From: Myxococcus llanfairpwllgwyngyllgogerychwyrndrobwllllantysiliogogogochensis
Lineage (GTDB): Bacteria > Myxococcota > Myxococcia > Myxococcales > Myxococcaceae
NCBI RefSeq assembly: GCF_006636215.1
Contig: NZ_VIFM01000015.1
Span: 1 to 64,000 of the forward strand
Direction of reading: 5' to 3'
DNA length: 64,000 bases
In this document: in pieces, positions 8,139 through 17,263 of the stretch
Numbering within the stretch: the first letter of the stretch is position 1
Layout: the number at the start of each line of letters is the position of its first letter
Translations under genes and position numbers: made by a program
The notes under the pieces: model-generated
Told to the model about the DNA's origin: nothing
Database searches by the model: none
What the model saw: the letters and a program-made list of their open reading frames with translations, nothing else

Positions 8139-8547
8139 CGGTTGTTGGTGAGGGCCACCCATGGTTCAGACGATGGTCTGCAAACTCGTTCCGACACATG
8201 CTGGCCGCGCGCGAAGCAGTTGCCAGCTCAATCAGAAACGGGCCGTCGGCAGGCTGCTGCTCGACTCAGAGTTGTAGGACAGTGTCTTCGTGCATAGACG
8301 CGGCGGTTAGCTTCACCCGCTTCTGTGGCTCACCCATACTTCGTGTGAGTCCCTTCGAAGGCGAACGGGACACGGCGAGCTGCCGGAGCCGACCGACGGC
8401 CGGCGTTCAGCGGTTGCACGCTTCCGCTCGCACAGTAGAGTAGCCGCGCATGGATGTCCTGGCGCCGAGGCTTGCGCAGATTCAGGATGAGTCATCTGCG
8501 TCTCACCATCCTACCCGTGGTCACCCAGCTTCTTCTCTCCTGCTGAG
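8139..8547. other. intergenic stretch without a supported gene
   Basis: About 410 nt between the convergent SIR2 and DUF5953-type genes. Short open frames exist on both strands but none has a ribosome site with a recognisable product. I see no repeat or insertion-sequence end here. Confidence 0.5.
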
Positions 8548-9303
8548 TCAAGGTGCTGAGCGCCCCCCGATCTCCGGAAAGCGATCATAAGCACGCAGGA
8601 GCGCTTCCAGATGAACGGGATTGCCGAGATCGAGCGGCGCATCAGTGAGCCGCACGACCCAACCGCCCGATTCCGTGCGCCGCGCTCGTGAGAGCAGGTC
8701 CGCATCCCGGGCTGAGTCCGGAAAGCCGAGGGCTTCTGCGGTAGCGGACGACCAGTAATTCAACCACCCAAGATAATGTGGAATCTCGGCCGCACGATTG
8801 TACCGTGGGCGAAGAAGGCCGGGGAGTCCGTGGGACGTCGCAGATGGCTCCTCTTCCGGACCACGAAACTGCTGCGACACGACCTCATTATAGCCCGACG
8901 GCGATACATGCCCCCAGACGGCGCGAGCTTTCTCGCCTATCGCCTCCAGCACATCAGGCGCCGCCGCGATGCCGCCTGCGTCGAGCGGCAGATTCGCATG
9001 AACGTCAAGGCGTGGCGGACTGCCTACAGCAAGGCCGCTTGGATTCTCCCACCCGGTAAGCGTCACAGGCCGGCTTTCGTCATCGTTGCAAAGGAATGGA
9101 AACCCACCGTCGGTCCTTTCCGCCGCAATCCATTCATCGCGGCGCGGCAATGCAACGAAGCCCCCTTTTTCAGAAAGCGTCCACGCGAGCCGCAATCCGG
9201 GCACAGCGCGCTCCATCCCATGAATGATGGCAAGCGGCCGTTTATCGTCATCAACAAGCGCGGGCGCGTACACGTTGAGGTTGAGAGATTTCTGCAAAGC
9301 CAT
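8548..9303 (-). CDS. DUF5953-like protein, probable immunity partner of the upstream toxin-like lipoprotein
   Basis: 251 residues; the ATG at 9303 lies 4 nt after the stop of the upstream gene, so translation is probably coupled. It is soluble, with no signal peptide or membrane segment. Motifs such as LAWTLSEKGGFVALPRRDEW, HYLGWLNYWS and LTDAPLDLGNP fit, from memory, the myxobacterial DUF5953 family, which often sits next to DUF6310 genes. Size, cytosolic character and position directly behind a gene with a nuclease-like C-terminus fit an immunity protein that neutralises it; that role is inference. No enzymatic motif is visible. Alternative: a conserved accessory protein unrelated to immunity. 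Confidence 0.6.
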   Translation of the reverse strand: MALQKSLNLNVYAPALVDDDKRPLAIIHGMERAVPGLRLAWTLSEKGGFVALPRRDEWIAAERTDGGFPFLCNDDESRPVTLTGWENPSGLAVGSPPRLDVHANLPLDAGGIAAAPDVLEAIGEKARAVWGHVSPSGYNEVVSQQFRGPEEEPSATSHGLPGLLRPRYNRAAEIPHYLGWLNYWSSATAEALGFPDSARDADLLSRARRTESGGWVVRLTDAPLDLGNPVHLEALLRAYDRFPEIGGRSAP

Positions 9304-9307
9304 CACC

Positions 9308-10219
9308 TTAACACCAGTCCATGACAACGATTTCAAGATCGGGATCCAGTTCAAGAAGCGCGGTCCTGTGAACAGCGCTTCGGACCCCCACGACAAATTT
9401 GTACCCACATGCCTCCGCGAGCATTTGCTCGCGCTTTATCTCCGGTAGTTTGACCCGGGCAAAGAACCTCTGTGAATGAGGCGAGTGCAGGTCAAAATCA
9501 TCAGTCTTTACTTCCCATAGCGTGCGCGTGGCCCGCTGCAATGCATCAAATTGCTTGCCGTTGACGACTACATCCCAGCCAGGGAAGCTGTTGTTCGGGA
9601 CCTTATCAGCACACCTGTTGTGCTCTTCATCTCCGCCTCGGTGCGGCACTGGGACGGGCTCGCACTTGTGACGTCGCTCCGGGCCTCGGGGCTCGGTCGT
9701 CCCCGGAGGGAACCAGTCCTGTCCTGATGGCACAGGCTTGGGCTTTCGCTTCGCGGAGAGTTCCTGCGGGGCAGGCATCGACTGAGGCACGGACTCTATT
9801 TCTTCGGAACCACTCCCTCTCCTCAACTCATAGGCATCCAGCGCTTCCTTGATGGCGACGCCCACCACCACAACGCCGACGACGACGACCGCGCCCACGA
9901 CGATCTCAGGGGCAGCCAAGACACAGAGGCCAACTCCCAGGACAACCGTTCCCGCCGAGGCGACGGCGCACCTCCCGCTCAGGTCGTTGAACCGGATCCG
10001 CTCATGGTCCAGGGCGTGATAGCACCGCTCCGCCAGCACGGGCCAAGGGAGGGAAGCCTCACGGGCTGCGCACCGTCCCCCATCACTCCACGGTAGCGCT
10101 GCCGCTCTTTGGAGATTGGCGCGCCTGGGGTTCGGGGACACTCGCTCTCTCAAGTTTGGTTCTGACGTAGCGCACGCCGAGAGGACGAGCAGGAGTGCAG
10201 TGCAGGCGCGGAAGCGCAT
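9308..10219 (-). CDS. DUF6310-like lipoprotein with C-terminal nuclease-like toxin domain
   Basis: 303 residues; ATG 10219 follows AAAGGA at 7-nt spacing. The N-terminus is a lipoprotein signal with lipobox LSAC (MRFRACTALLLVLSAC). A Gly/Val-rich hydrophobic segment follows in the middle (VVLGVGLCVLAAPEIVVGAV, about 90-130), then a Pro-rich linker. The C-terminal 90 residues carry D225, E236 and K238 (FDAL, then LWEVKT), the spacing expected for a PD-(D/E)xK nuclease fold. Lipoprotein signal, hydrophobic middle, polymorphic nuclease end and a small gene immediately behind it reproduce the architecture of Myxococcus SitA toxins, which pass between cells by outer-membrane exchange and are neutralised by SitI. 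No SitB-like gene precedes it, so a Sit relation is an inference. The DUF number is from memory. Confidence 0.7.
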   Translation of the reverse strand: MRFRACTALLLVLSACATSEPNLRERVSPNPRRANLQRAAALPWSDGGRCAAREASLPWPVLAERCYHALDHERIRFNDLSGRCAVASAGTVVLGVGLCVLAAPEIVVGAVVVVGVVVVGVAIKEALDAYELRRGSGSEEIESVPQSMPAPQELSAKRKPKPVPSGQDWFPPGTTEPRGPERRHKCEPVPVPHRGGDEEHNRCADKVPNNSFPGWDVVVNGKQFDALQRATRTLWEVKTDDFDLHSPHSQRFFARVKLPEIKREQMLAEACGYKFVVGVRSAVHRTALLELDPDLEIVVMDWC

Positions 10220-10409
10220 CGCTACGTCCTTTCAGTCGAACCTGTGAGCCGAACTACGCAACGGGACATGGCTCCCTCTCAGCAACAGGTGACGCGGGGA
10301 CGATACAATACCCCCTGGGGGTGATACCCCGGCAAACCGCCCCAGGCGCACAGTGCTTCTCCTCCGCGCCACCGTCCGACGGCGGGGACTCTTCACGGGG
10401 GAGACTTCC

Positions 10410-12023
10410 ATGCAGCCTGCCGTCCTGGCCCTGGCGATTTCGAGCCTGCTGTTGACGGGACTCCTGGTCCGCACCGCCCTCCAGCTCCGAGCCGTCCGGG
10501 CCCGCTTCAAGCCCGTGCTCGACGTGGAGGCCGAGCGACAGCGCGTCCTCTCCTCCCTGGAACGCACCAAGGCCGAGTCCGAACACATGCTCGCCACCGA
10601 GCGCAACCGCGTCGCCTCCGAGCTGGCCCGGGAACGCGACCTCGCGGACGCCGCCATCCGGGGCGCGAAGGCAGACCTGGAGCAGGTCAGGGCGTCGACG
10701 GACCATGCCATCCGCCTCGAACGAACCCGCGTCGCCTCGGAACTCACCCAGGCCCGCGAACAAGCCCAGACCGAACTCACCCGTGCTCGCGAGCAAGGCC
10801 GCACGGAACTCGCTCGCGCCAGGGAACAGGCCGACGCCGCCGTCCGGGAAGTCGAGGCCCGACGCAATCAAGCCCGCGAGGAACAGGCCCAGCTCGAGCC
10901 CCTCATCGTCAAGCTGCGCGCCGAACTCCGCCCCCTCGAAGAAGAGACCATCCTCCGCTCCTACGGGTTCTACAAACCCATCTACAACCTCTCCTCCTCG
11001 GAGAAGTACGAACACCGCCTCGACACCCTCCGCGAACGCCAGAAGGCCATGCTCAAGAACAAGCAAGCCGCCTCCTGCAAGATTGAATGGACGGTCAACG
11101 GCAGCAAGGCCGAGGGCAAGAAGCAAACGGAGCGCACCCTCAAGCTGATGCTCCGCGCCTTCAACGGCGAGGCGGACGCCTGCGTGGCCAAAGTCACCTA
11201 CAAGAACATCAAGGCCATGGAGGCCCGCATCCAGAAGTCCGCCGAGGCCATCAGCGGCCTCACCGAGATTCAGCAGTGCTTCATCTCCACCGACTACGTC
11301 GAGCTGAAGCTGGAGGAACTGCGCCTCGCCCACGAATACGAAGAGAAGCGCCAGGAGGAGAAGGAAGAACAACGCCGCATCCGCGAGCAGATGCGCGAGG
11401 AAGAGACCGCGCAGCGAGAACTCGAACGCGCCAAGCTGGAGGCCGAGCGCGAGGCCCAGCGTGACGAAGAAGCCCTGCGCAAGGCCCGCGGGGAGCTGGA
11501 GCGCAGCAAGGGCGCCGAGCAATCCAAGCTCCTCGAACGCATCGCCGAACTGGAACGCCGCGTCGCCGAGGACCAGGAGCGCCAACGCGCCATCTCCCAG
11601 GCCCAGCTCACTCGCACCGGCCACGTCTACGTCATCTCCAACATCGGCTCCTTCGGAGAGGACATCTACAAGGTCGGCATGACGAGACGACTCGTGCCCC
11701 AGGACCGCATCGACGAGCTGGGCGATGCCTCCGTCCCCTTCGAGTTCGACGTCCACGCCATCATCCGCACACCCGACGCACCGTCGCTCGAAGCCGCGCT
11801 GCACCGCACCTTCTCCCACCGCCGCGTCAACCGCATCAACGAGCGCAAGGAGTTCTTCCGCGTCACGCTCGACGAGGTGGCCAAGGCCGTGCGCGAACAC
11901 CACGGCGAGTTCGAGCTGACCCGCATCGCCGAGGCCGCCGAGTACCGCAAGTCGCTCGCCCTCGCCGAAGGGGAGCGCCACGACAGCCCCACCTCGCTCC
12001 GCCCCGAGCGCGCCGTCGCCTGA
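10410..12023 (+). CDS. membrane-anchored DUF4041/GIY-YIG nuclease, SNIPE-like
   Basis: 537 residues; ATG 10410 is preceded by GGGGGAG. Domains in order: an N-terminal membrane helix (about 5-22, [15 protein letters not shown]); a long Arg/Glu/Ala coiled coil (about 40-165); a DUF4041 region (about 170-310, including the segment [20 protein letters not shown]); a second coiled coil (about 310-395); and a C-terminal T5orf172-type GIY-YIG domain (403-490). In the last, GHVYVISN and YKVGMTRR give the GIY/YIG strands and Arg, and E461 in SLEAALH is the likely catalytic Glu. DUF4041 plus GIY-YIG with a membrane anchor is the architecture of SNIPE, described as a membrane-bound nuclease that cuts phage DNA on entry. 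The gene lies alone at the right edge of the accessory region. Phage defence is the best inference. Confidence 0.8.
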   Translation: MQPAVLALAISSLLLTGLLVRTALQLRAVRARFKPVLDVEAERQRVLSSLERTKAESEHMLATERNRVASELARERDLADAAIRGAKADLEQVRASTDHAIRLERTRVASELTQAREQAQTELTRAREQGRTELARAREQADAAVREVEARRNQAREEQAQLEPLIVKLRAELRPLEEETILRSYGFYKPIYNLSSSEKYEHRLDTLRERQKAMLKNKQAASCKIEWTVNGSKAEGKKQTERTLKLMLRAFNGEADACVAKVTYKNIKAMEARIQKSAEAISGLTEIQQCFISTDYVELKLEELRLAHEYEEKRQEEKEEQRRIREQMREEETAQRELERAKLEAEREAQRDEEALRKARGELERSKGAEQSKLLERIAELERRVAEDQERQRAISQAQLTRTGHVYVISNIGSFGEDIYKVGMTRRLVPQDRIDELGDASVPFEFDVHAIIRTPDAPSLEAALHRTFSHRRVNRINERKEFFRVTLDEVAKAVREHHGEFELTRIAEAAEYRKSLALAEGERHDSPTSLRPERAVA

Positions 12024-12315
12024 GCCGCCACCTCTTCACCCCGCACCAGGCGCTCCCACCTTCAACCCGACTCGCGCGCCTTCGCCCCACGCATTCCAGT
12101 CTCCGAAGAGAAGAACACCCTGGCACTCACGACGCAGTGCGTTCTCGTTGGCGTCCCGCGGCACGGCTCGCGCATTCCACCCGACGTGCTCGCTTGGCAC
12201 CTCACCGAGCTTCAGCTCCTTGGCACGCAAAGAAGTCCTGCCCTTCACATGGAGCAGGAACGTCACGCCCCGAGGCGCTGGGACAAAAATGGAAACGTGG
12301 CATGTTGCGCCCGCG
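12024..12315. other. 292-nt gap before the serine dehydratase gene
   Basis: The stretch has no convincing plus-strand gene. A minus-strand frame across it encodes an Arg/Gly-rich peptide ending near 12036, but it continues antisense into the dehydratase gene and resembles nothing I know. The dehydratase promoter is probably here; no clear -35/-10 pair is visible. Confidence 0.4.
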
Positions 12316-13728
12316 ATGGCCGTCAGCGTTTTCGACCTCTTCAAGATTGGTATCGGTCCCTCGAGCTCCCACACGGTGGGGCCCATGCGAGCCGCGCGCA
12401 CGTTCGTGCTGCGACTGGCGGAGCATGGCCACCTGGAGAAGCTCACGCGCCTGAAGGTGGAGCTGTTCGGCTCGCTCGGCGCCACGGGCAAGGGCCACGG
12501 CAGCGACAAGGCGGTGGTGCTCGGCCTGCGCGGGGACACGCCGGAGGCCGTGGACGTGGAGGCCATTCCCGCCATCGTCACGCGCTGGCGCACCGAGGGC
12601 CGCATCAGCGTGCTCGGCCAGCGGGACATCGTCTTCAAGGACGGCGAGCACCTGGTGATGCACCGCCGCCGCAGCCTCCCCTTCCACCCCAACGGGATGC
12701 GCTTCTCCGCGTCCGGCGCGGACGGCGTGGAGCTGGACGCGTGCGTCTACTACTCCGTGGGCGGCGGCTTCGTCGTCGATGAGTCCGCGGCCACCGGCCA
12801 GGACCCACTGCGCAAGGACACCACGCCCCTACCCTTCCCCTTCCAGTCCGCGGCGACGCTGCTGGAGTTGTGCGAGCGGGAGCGCATGCCCATCAGCGCC
12901 CTGATGATGGCGAACGAGAAGACGCTGCGCTCCGAGCAGGACATCCGCTCCGGACTCTTGCGCATCTGGGACGTCATGCAGGCGTGCGTGCGCCGGGGCT
13001 GCGCGTCCAGCGGCATCCTCCCGGGCGGCCTCAAGGTGGAGCGCCGCGCGGCGGCCATGTACCAGCGCCTGCTCAGTCGCCCCGAGGCCGGCCTCACCAA
13101 CCCGCTCACCGTGCTCGACTGGGTGAACCTCTACGCGCTCGCCGTCAACGAGGAGAACGCCGCCGGAGGCCGCGTCGTCACCGCGCCCACCAACGGCGCG
13201 GCCGGCATCATCCCCGCCGTGCTGCACTACTACTGGCGCTTCTGGCCCGGCGCGAACGAGGACGGCGTGGTGCGCTTCCTCCTCACTGCCGGCGCCATCG
13301 GAGTGCTCTACAAGGAGAACGCCTCCATCAGCGGCGCCGAGGTCGGCTGCCAGGGCGAGGTGGGCAGCGCGTGCTCCATGGCCGCCGGCGCGCTCACCGA
13401 GGTGCTCGGAGGCACGCCGCTCCAGGTGGAGAACGCCGCCGAAATCGCGATGGAGCACAACCTGGGCCTCACCTGCGACCCCATTGGTGGCCTGGTGCAG
13501 GTGCCCTGCATCGAGCGCAACGCCATGGCGTCCGTGAAGGCCATCAACGCCTCGCGCATGGCGCTCTCCGGCGACGGACGCCACTTCGTCAGCCTGGACA
13601 AGGTCATCCGGACGATGCGCGACACCGGCCGCGACATGAAGGACAAGTACAAGGAGACCGCGCGCGGCGGGCTCGCCGTCAACGTGCTCGAGGTCGCGAA
13701 CCTCAGCGTCGGCCTGCCGGAGTGCTGA
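12316..13728 (+). CDS. sdaA: L-serine ammonia-lyase (L-serine dehydratase), iron-sulfur type
   Basis: 470 residues from ATG 12316; an in-frame ATG at 12289 would add nine residues, and neither has a strong ribosome site. The protein converts L-serine to pyruvate and ammonia in the cytosol using a [4Fe-4S] cluster. The beta domain opens with the family signature [16 protein letters not shown]; the alpha domain follows from about residue 190. The three conserved cluster cysteines are visible in [24 protein letters not shown] and [10 protein letters not shown]. Length and one-chain arrangement match the fused bacterial SdaA/SdaB enzymes. The gene stands alone and converges on the unknown gene downstream. 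Confidence 0.95.
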   Translation: MAVSVFDLFKIGIGPSSSHTVGPMRAARTFVLRLAEHGHLEKLTRLKVELFGSLGATGKGHGSDKAVVLGLRGDTPEAVDVEAIPAIVTRWRTEGRISVLGQRDIVFKDGEHLVMHRRRSLPFHPNGMRFSASGADGVELDACVYYSVGGGFVVDESAATGQDPLRKDTTPLPFPFQSAATLLELCERERMPISALMMANEKTLRSEQDIRSGLLRIWDVMQACVRRGCASSGILPGGLKVERRAAAMYQRLLSRPEAGLTNPLTVLDWVNLYALAVNEENAAGGRVVTAPTNGAAGIIPAVLHYYWRFWPGANEDGVVRFLLTAGAIGVLYKENASISGAEVGCQGEVGSACSMAAGALTEVLGGTPLQVENAAEIAMEHNLGLTCDPIGGLVQVPCIERNAMASVKAINASRMALSGDGRHFVSLDKVIRTMRDTGRDMKDKYKETARGGLAVNVLEVANLSVGLPEC

Positions 13729-13755
13729 GCCAGGCGCGGCGGCCCAGGGACTGAT

Positions 13756-14550
13756 TCAGTCCATGCGATAGGGGTTGCCCACAACCCCCTCGGCGCGCAG
13801 CGTGTCGGCGGGCACGAGGTAGGGATTGGCGGCCGGTTCCAACGCGCGCAGGAAGTCGTCCCACGCCGCACGGTCCACGTCGGCATCGGCCGGGACCGCG
13901 AGGGACTCGAACCAGGCGCGCGGCACGGGACGCTCGGCGCCGTGGTCGAACACCTTGACCTTGCGGTCGGGGCGCGCGCCGACCGGGGCATTGGCGGCCA
14001 GGGCGGCCAGCGCCCGCCGCAGCCAGGGCTCGAACCCACAGTCGGGCGGCAAGACGTGGCTCGCCAGGAGCGCGCACTTGCCGGCCTCGTTCACCATCTG
14101 CTGGCGTCCCTTCTTGAACGCGAAGTGCAGGTCCTGGATGCGAATCAGGGCCAGTTGGCGCGGGCCCTCTGGATTGCCTGGGGTGTTGGCCGCGCTCGTC
14201 ACGCCGTCGTAGTCGAGGCCGCGCGAGTACGGTACGGCGGCCGTCGAGGCCCAGGCCGCCTCCAGCCTGGACAGCAGGTCGTTGACGTCGGTCAGGCCCG
14301 AGAGCCGCCACGCCACCCATTCGATGCAGGCCAGCCCCAGAGCGGCCTTGCCCTTGTAGTTCACCAGGGATACCGCATGGGCCCATGGGTCGGGGATGTT
14401 GTCCGGGTTGTCGAGCGCGAGCGACAGCGCGTTGTCCCACGGGAAGGCGAGCGGCGCCGCGGCGATTGAAGCCGGGACATGGGCGGGGCGTTGCAGCACG
14501 AAGGGCTCCTCGGTATCGACTTCCGTCAGTCTCTCACCCGCCCCATCCAT
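13756..14550 (-). CDS. uncharacterised protein
   Basis: 264 residues; ATG 14550 has GGGGAC just upstream. I do not recognise the family. It is a soluble, mildly acidic protein without signal peptide, membrane segment or repeats. Its middle contains an N-x-P-D-N-I-P-D-P-W segment and a block around IEWVAWRLSGL. The C-terminal third has AWFESLAVP and AWDDFLRALEPAANPYL, which look helical. It ends 27 nt from the serine dehydratase stop in a convergent arrangement, and its stop lies inside a short palindrome (GGACTGA-T-TCAGTCC, 13748-13762) that may serve both genes. Regular codon use with strong third-position GC supports a real gene. Confidence 0.6.
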   Translation of the reverse strand: MDGAGERLTEVDTEEPFVLQRPAHVPASIAAAPLAFPWDNALSLALDNPDNIPDPWAHAVSLVNYKGKAALGLACIEWVAWRLSGLTDVNDLLSRLEAAWASTAAVPYSRGLDYDGVTSAANTPGNPEGPRQLALIRIQDLHFAFKKGRQQMVNEAGKCALLASHVLPPDCGFEPWLRRALAALAANAPVGARPDRKVKVFDHGAERPVPRAWFESLAVPADADVDRAAWDDFLRALEPAANPYLVPADTLRAEGVVGNPYRMD

Positions 14551-14778
14551 GCGTCCCCATGGGTCGGCAGTTTCGATGACCTGGGCCTGTCCCTGCCCTG
14601 AGACGTCTGCCTTCCAGCTCCACCCTCTCCCTCGAGCAGGGGAGGTATTCGCCTACGAATACAACCGGACGGCGCCTCGGTCCCCCGTGGAGGGGCTTCG
14701 AGGCGATGACTCAGTGGGACAGCCCCTTCGACGAGGGCCACCCTCGCCGAGCTGTCCCTGTTCGAGTAGCGCGGGCCC

Positions 14779-15795
14779 TCAGCCTGCGCCCAGCGGCACG
14801 TCCCACCGCCGGGCGAGCCGCGCCTGCTCCTCCGGTGTGCGCAGGTCCGTTGCAGGCAACGCCACTCCGGGCCGGTGCAGGACATACAGGTTCCAGAGGC
14901 CCTGGAGGCCCAAGGCCTGGATGTCCGCGTACATCCGCTGCTCCAGCGCCGGGGCGAGCACGAAGCCGGCGGACTCGAACTGGCGACGCCACCATGCGAA
15001 CGACGCAATCGTGACGTGCCCTTCCAGCGGTCGGCCCCACTCGTCGCGCGCCAGGTCCACTTCCGGCACCGGGCCCAGGTAGTCGGGCCCCAGCGACCGG
15101 TAGTGCTCCAGTCGCTCCGGCCGCACCTTCCCGTCGAACCAGCCATCCGGTCCCGTGCCACAGGGGCCGAAGGACGGCGCCGTCACCACCAGGAAGCCCC
15201 GCGTCACGCGGTGCAGCTCCGAAATCGCGTGCGGCACCATGGAGGGCGGCAGGTGCTCCAGCGTCTCGAAGGCGGACACGAGCTCGAACTGTCCGTCGTC
15301 GAAAGGCAGGCGCTGGGACAGGTCTCCGAGTGACAGGTGCGGCTTCACGTCCCACGGAGCGTGGTGGATGGCGAAGTCGCTGAAGTCACTGCCCTGGGTG
15401 TCCCACCCCAGCTCGCGCAGCGCCTGCACCGTGAAACCCAGCGCGCAGCCCACGTCCAACGAGGTGCGCACGTCGAAGTGATTCCACAAAAGATAGGCCG
15501 CCTTGTTGGCGTGGCTGGAGTCGCGGCGGTAGTGCTCGTAGCCGCTGTTGCCCTCGCGGTCCAAGGGGTTGCGTCCGGCGCCGTAATAGCTGGCCCCGTA
15601 CATGTCCTTGCTCCCCTGCGCCAGGAGCAGCGACAGCTCGAAGCTCAGCAGCTCCAGTCCACTGCGCAGCGGCGGCACGTGCGCGACGCCCACCGACACA
15701 AGTCGCCGCGCCTCCAACGCCAGCCGCCGCCGCACCCGGGCGGGCAGTCGCTGGAGGCCGTCTTTCGCGAGGAGGGATGAGAGTTTCAAGGACAC
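14779..15795 (-). CDS. class I SAM-dependent methyltransferase
   Basis: 338 residues from a GTG at 15795; a TTG at 15789 with GGAG at better spacing is an alternative start. The Rossmann methyltransferase core is clear: motif I SLDVGCALGF, an acidic end of strand 2 (TQGSDFSDFA), motif IV LVSAFETLEHLPP and a following strand (GFLVVTAP). This is the Methyltransf_11/23 type that often modifies sugars, lipids or natural products; the substrate cannot be read from the sequence. The N-terminal 100 residues carry a basic helical segment and a GASYYGAGRNP block similar to methyltransferases of sugar or polysaccharide clusters. No glycan genes flank it, so its pathway is open. Confidence 0.8.
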   Translation of the reverse strand: MSLKLSSLLAKDGLQRLPARVRRRLALEARRLVSVGVAHVPPLRSGLELLSFELSLLLAQGSKDMYGASYYGAGRNPLDREGNSGYEHYRRDSSHANKAAYLLWNHFDVRTSLDVGCALGFTVQALRELGWDTQGSDFSDFAIHHAPWDVKPHLSLGDLSQRLPFDDGQFELVSAFETLEHLPPSMVPHAISELHRVTRGFLVVTAPSFGPCGTGPDGWFDGKVRPERLEHYRSLGPDYLGPVPEVDLARDEWGRPLEGHVTIASFAWWRRQFESAGFVLAPALEQRMYADIQALGLQGLWNLYVLHRPGVALPATDLRTPEEQARLARRWDVPLGAG

Positions 15796-15984
15796 GACTC
15801 CGGCAGGCAGAAGACCCCGCCCTTATGACACAGGAGCGAGGGGTCGAGTCATCACTCCGCGAGCGGAGGCGCGCGCCCCTGTCGTGGCGATGGGGGGCTC
15901 ACCCCTCATCCTCCGGGCCGCCCCGACACCGCCCCGATATTCGACGCGAAATCCACGCGCCTCACGGGGCCGTACGGATGGGCA

Positions 15985-17196
15985 ATGCCTCCCGTCACAC
16001 GCTCTCCTCGCGGCGTCTTCGGCGTCGTGCTCGCACTGGCCTGTGGTTGCAGTCGTGGCACAGGCGCTGCGTCCGCGCCCTTCACGCCCGACAACGACAC
16101 GGAGGTCCTGGAGCAGGTGCCCGCCCGAGCGACCGACGCCCGCGCCCGCGAGCGTGCCGCGTTGCGACAGGAGCTGGACCGCCAGCCCCGGCAGTTGGAG
16201 CTCGCCGTCCGCCTGGCCCGGTTGGAGTTGAAGGAGGGGCGAGCCCGGGGCGACCCACGACACCTTGGGTGGGCCCAGGCCGCGCTCGCGCCCTGGTGGG
16301 ACGAGGCCGAGCCTCCCCATGAGGTCCGCCTGCTGCGCGCCACCCTGCGACAGAGCCGCCACGAGTTCGACGCGGCCCTGCGAGATTTGGAAGCCGCCGT
16401 CCGGGAGGACCCTCGGGACGCCCAGGCGTGGCTGACGCGCGCCGTGGTGCTGGGTGTCCGGGGTCACCATGCGGAGGCGGAGAAGAGCTGCGCGCCGCTG
16501 GACACGCTCGCGGGGGCCCTCACCGCCGCCGTGTGTCGCGCGCAGGTGGACAGCGTCGCCGGACATTCGCGGCGAGCCTATGCGCGGCTCTCGGAGGCGA
16601 TGTCTCGGCGCGGGGGTATGGGCAGTCCCGAGGAGCAGGCCTGGGCGCTGTCCACCCTGGGCGAAGCCGCTGCCCGCGCGGGGGATTCGGCACGGGCGGA
16701 GCTTCTCTACACACAGGCGCTCGCGGCCGACCCGGATGACGCCTACACCCGCGCGGCGCTCGCGGACCTGCTGCTGGACCTGAACCGGCCGGGTGATGCG
16801 TCGCGGCTGATGAAGGACCACGCGACGGACGACGGCCACCTCCTGCGCCGCGTGCTGGCGGAGACGGCCCTGGGTTCCGCGGAAGCTCCCGCGCTCGCCC
16901 AGGAGCTGGCGGAGCGGTATGCGGCCAGCCGGCTGCGCGGTGACACGCTGCACGCACGCGAGGAAGCCCGCTTCGCGCTGCACGTGGAGAAGGACGCGCG
17001 CAAGGCGCTGTCGCTCGCCCAGGCCAACTGGGAGGCGCAACGAGAGCCCTGGGACGTGCGCGTCCTCCTCGAGTCCGCGCTGGCCGCCGGAGCACCCGAG
17101 GCGGCGCGCCCCGCCCTCACCTTCCTCGATGCCTCCTCCTGCGAGGACCCGGGACTGCTCGCGCTGGCCGAGCGGCTGAAGAAAGCCGCGCCATGA
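15985..17196 (+). CDS. TPR-repeat lipoprotein
   Basis: 403 residues; ATG 15985. A signal peptide ends in a lipobox (LALACGC), so the protein is probably anchored to a membrane by lipid. The rest is alpha-helical with tetratricopeptide-like units, for example LRATLRQSRHEFDAALRDLE, then a unit around AWLTRAVVLGVRGHHAEAEK, and later AELLYTQALAADPDDAYTRA. TPR proteins act as assembly or binding platforms. It is the first gene of a four-gene run with a HupE/UreJ protein, a DUF4331 protein and a small lipoprotein; this combination recurs in other genomes as I remember them, so a joint role is likely. Its 3-prime end is imperfectly duplicated just downstream. Confidence 0.8.
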   Translation: MPPVTRSPRGVFGVVLALACGCSRGTGAASAPFTPDNDTEVLEQVPARATDARARERAALRQELDRQPRQLELAVRLARLELKEGRARGDPRHLGWAQAALAPWWDEAEPPHEVRLLRATLRQSRHEFDAALRDLEAAVREDPRDAQAWLTRAVVLGVRGHHAEAEKSCAPLDTLAGALTAAVCRAQVDSVAGHSRRAYARLSEAMSRRGGMGSPEEQAWALSTLGEAAARAGDSARAELLYTQALAADPDDAYTRAALADLLLDLNRPGDASRLMKDHATDDGHLLRRVLAETALGSAEAPALAQELAERYAASRLRGDTLHAREEARFALHVEKDARKALSLAQANWEAQREPWDVRVLLESALAAGAPEAARPALTFLDASSCEDPGLLALAERLKKAAP

Positions 17197-17263
17197 ACAC
17201 CTCCCGCGAAGCGCCGAGCCTCCTCGCCCTGGCCGCACGGCCCAAGAAGACCGCGCCATGAAC
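17155..17263 (+). repeat. imperfect 44-nt direct duplication at a gene junction
   Basis: Bases 17155-17198 and 17220-17263 match at about 36 of 44 positions. Each copy codes for LLALA(E/A)R(L/P)KK(A/T)AP followed by stop and contains CCATGAAC. The second copy therefore carries a start for the HupE gene, and the first creates a 22-codon mini-frame (17193-17261) overlapping its neighbours at both ends by ATGA. Confidence 0.7.

Noticed and set aside
8198..8500. Short frames between the SIR2 gene and the DUF5953-like gene
   Set aside because: No ribosome site, no recognisable product, and composition typical of non-coding sequence.
12036..12315. A minus-strand frame upstream of sdaA ending in a Gly/Arg-rich peptide
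   Set aside because: It runs antisense into sdaA, has no clear start or ribosome site, and resembles no family I know.
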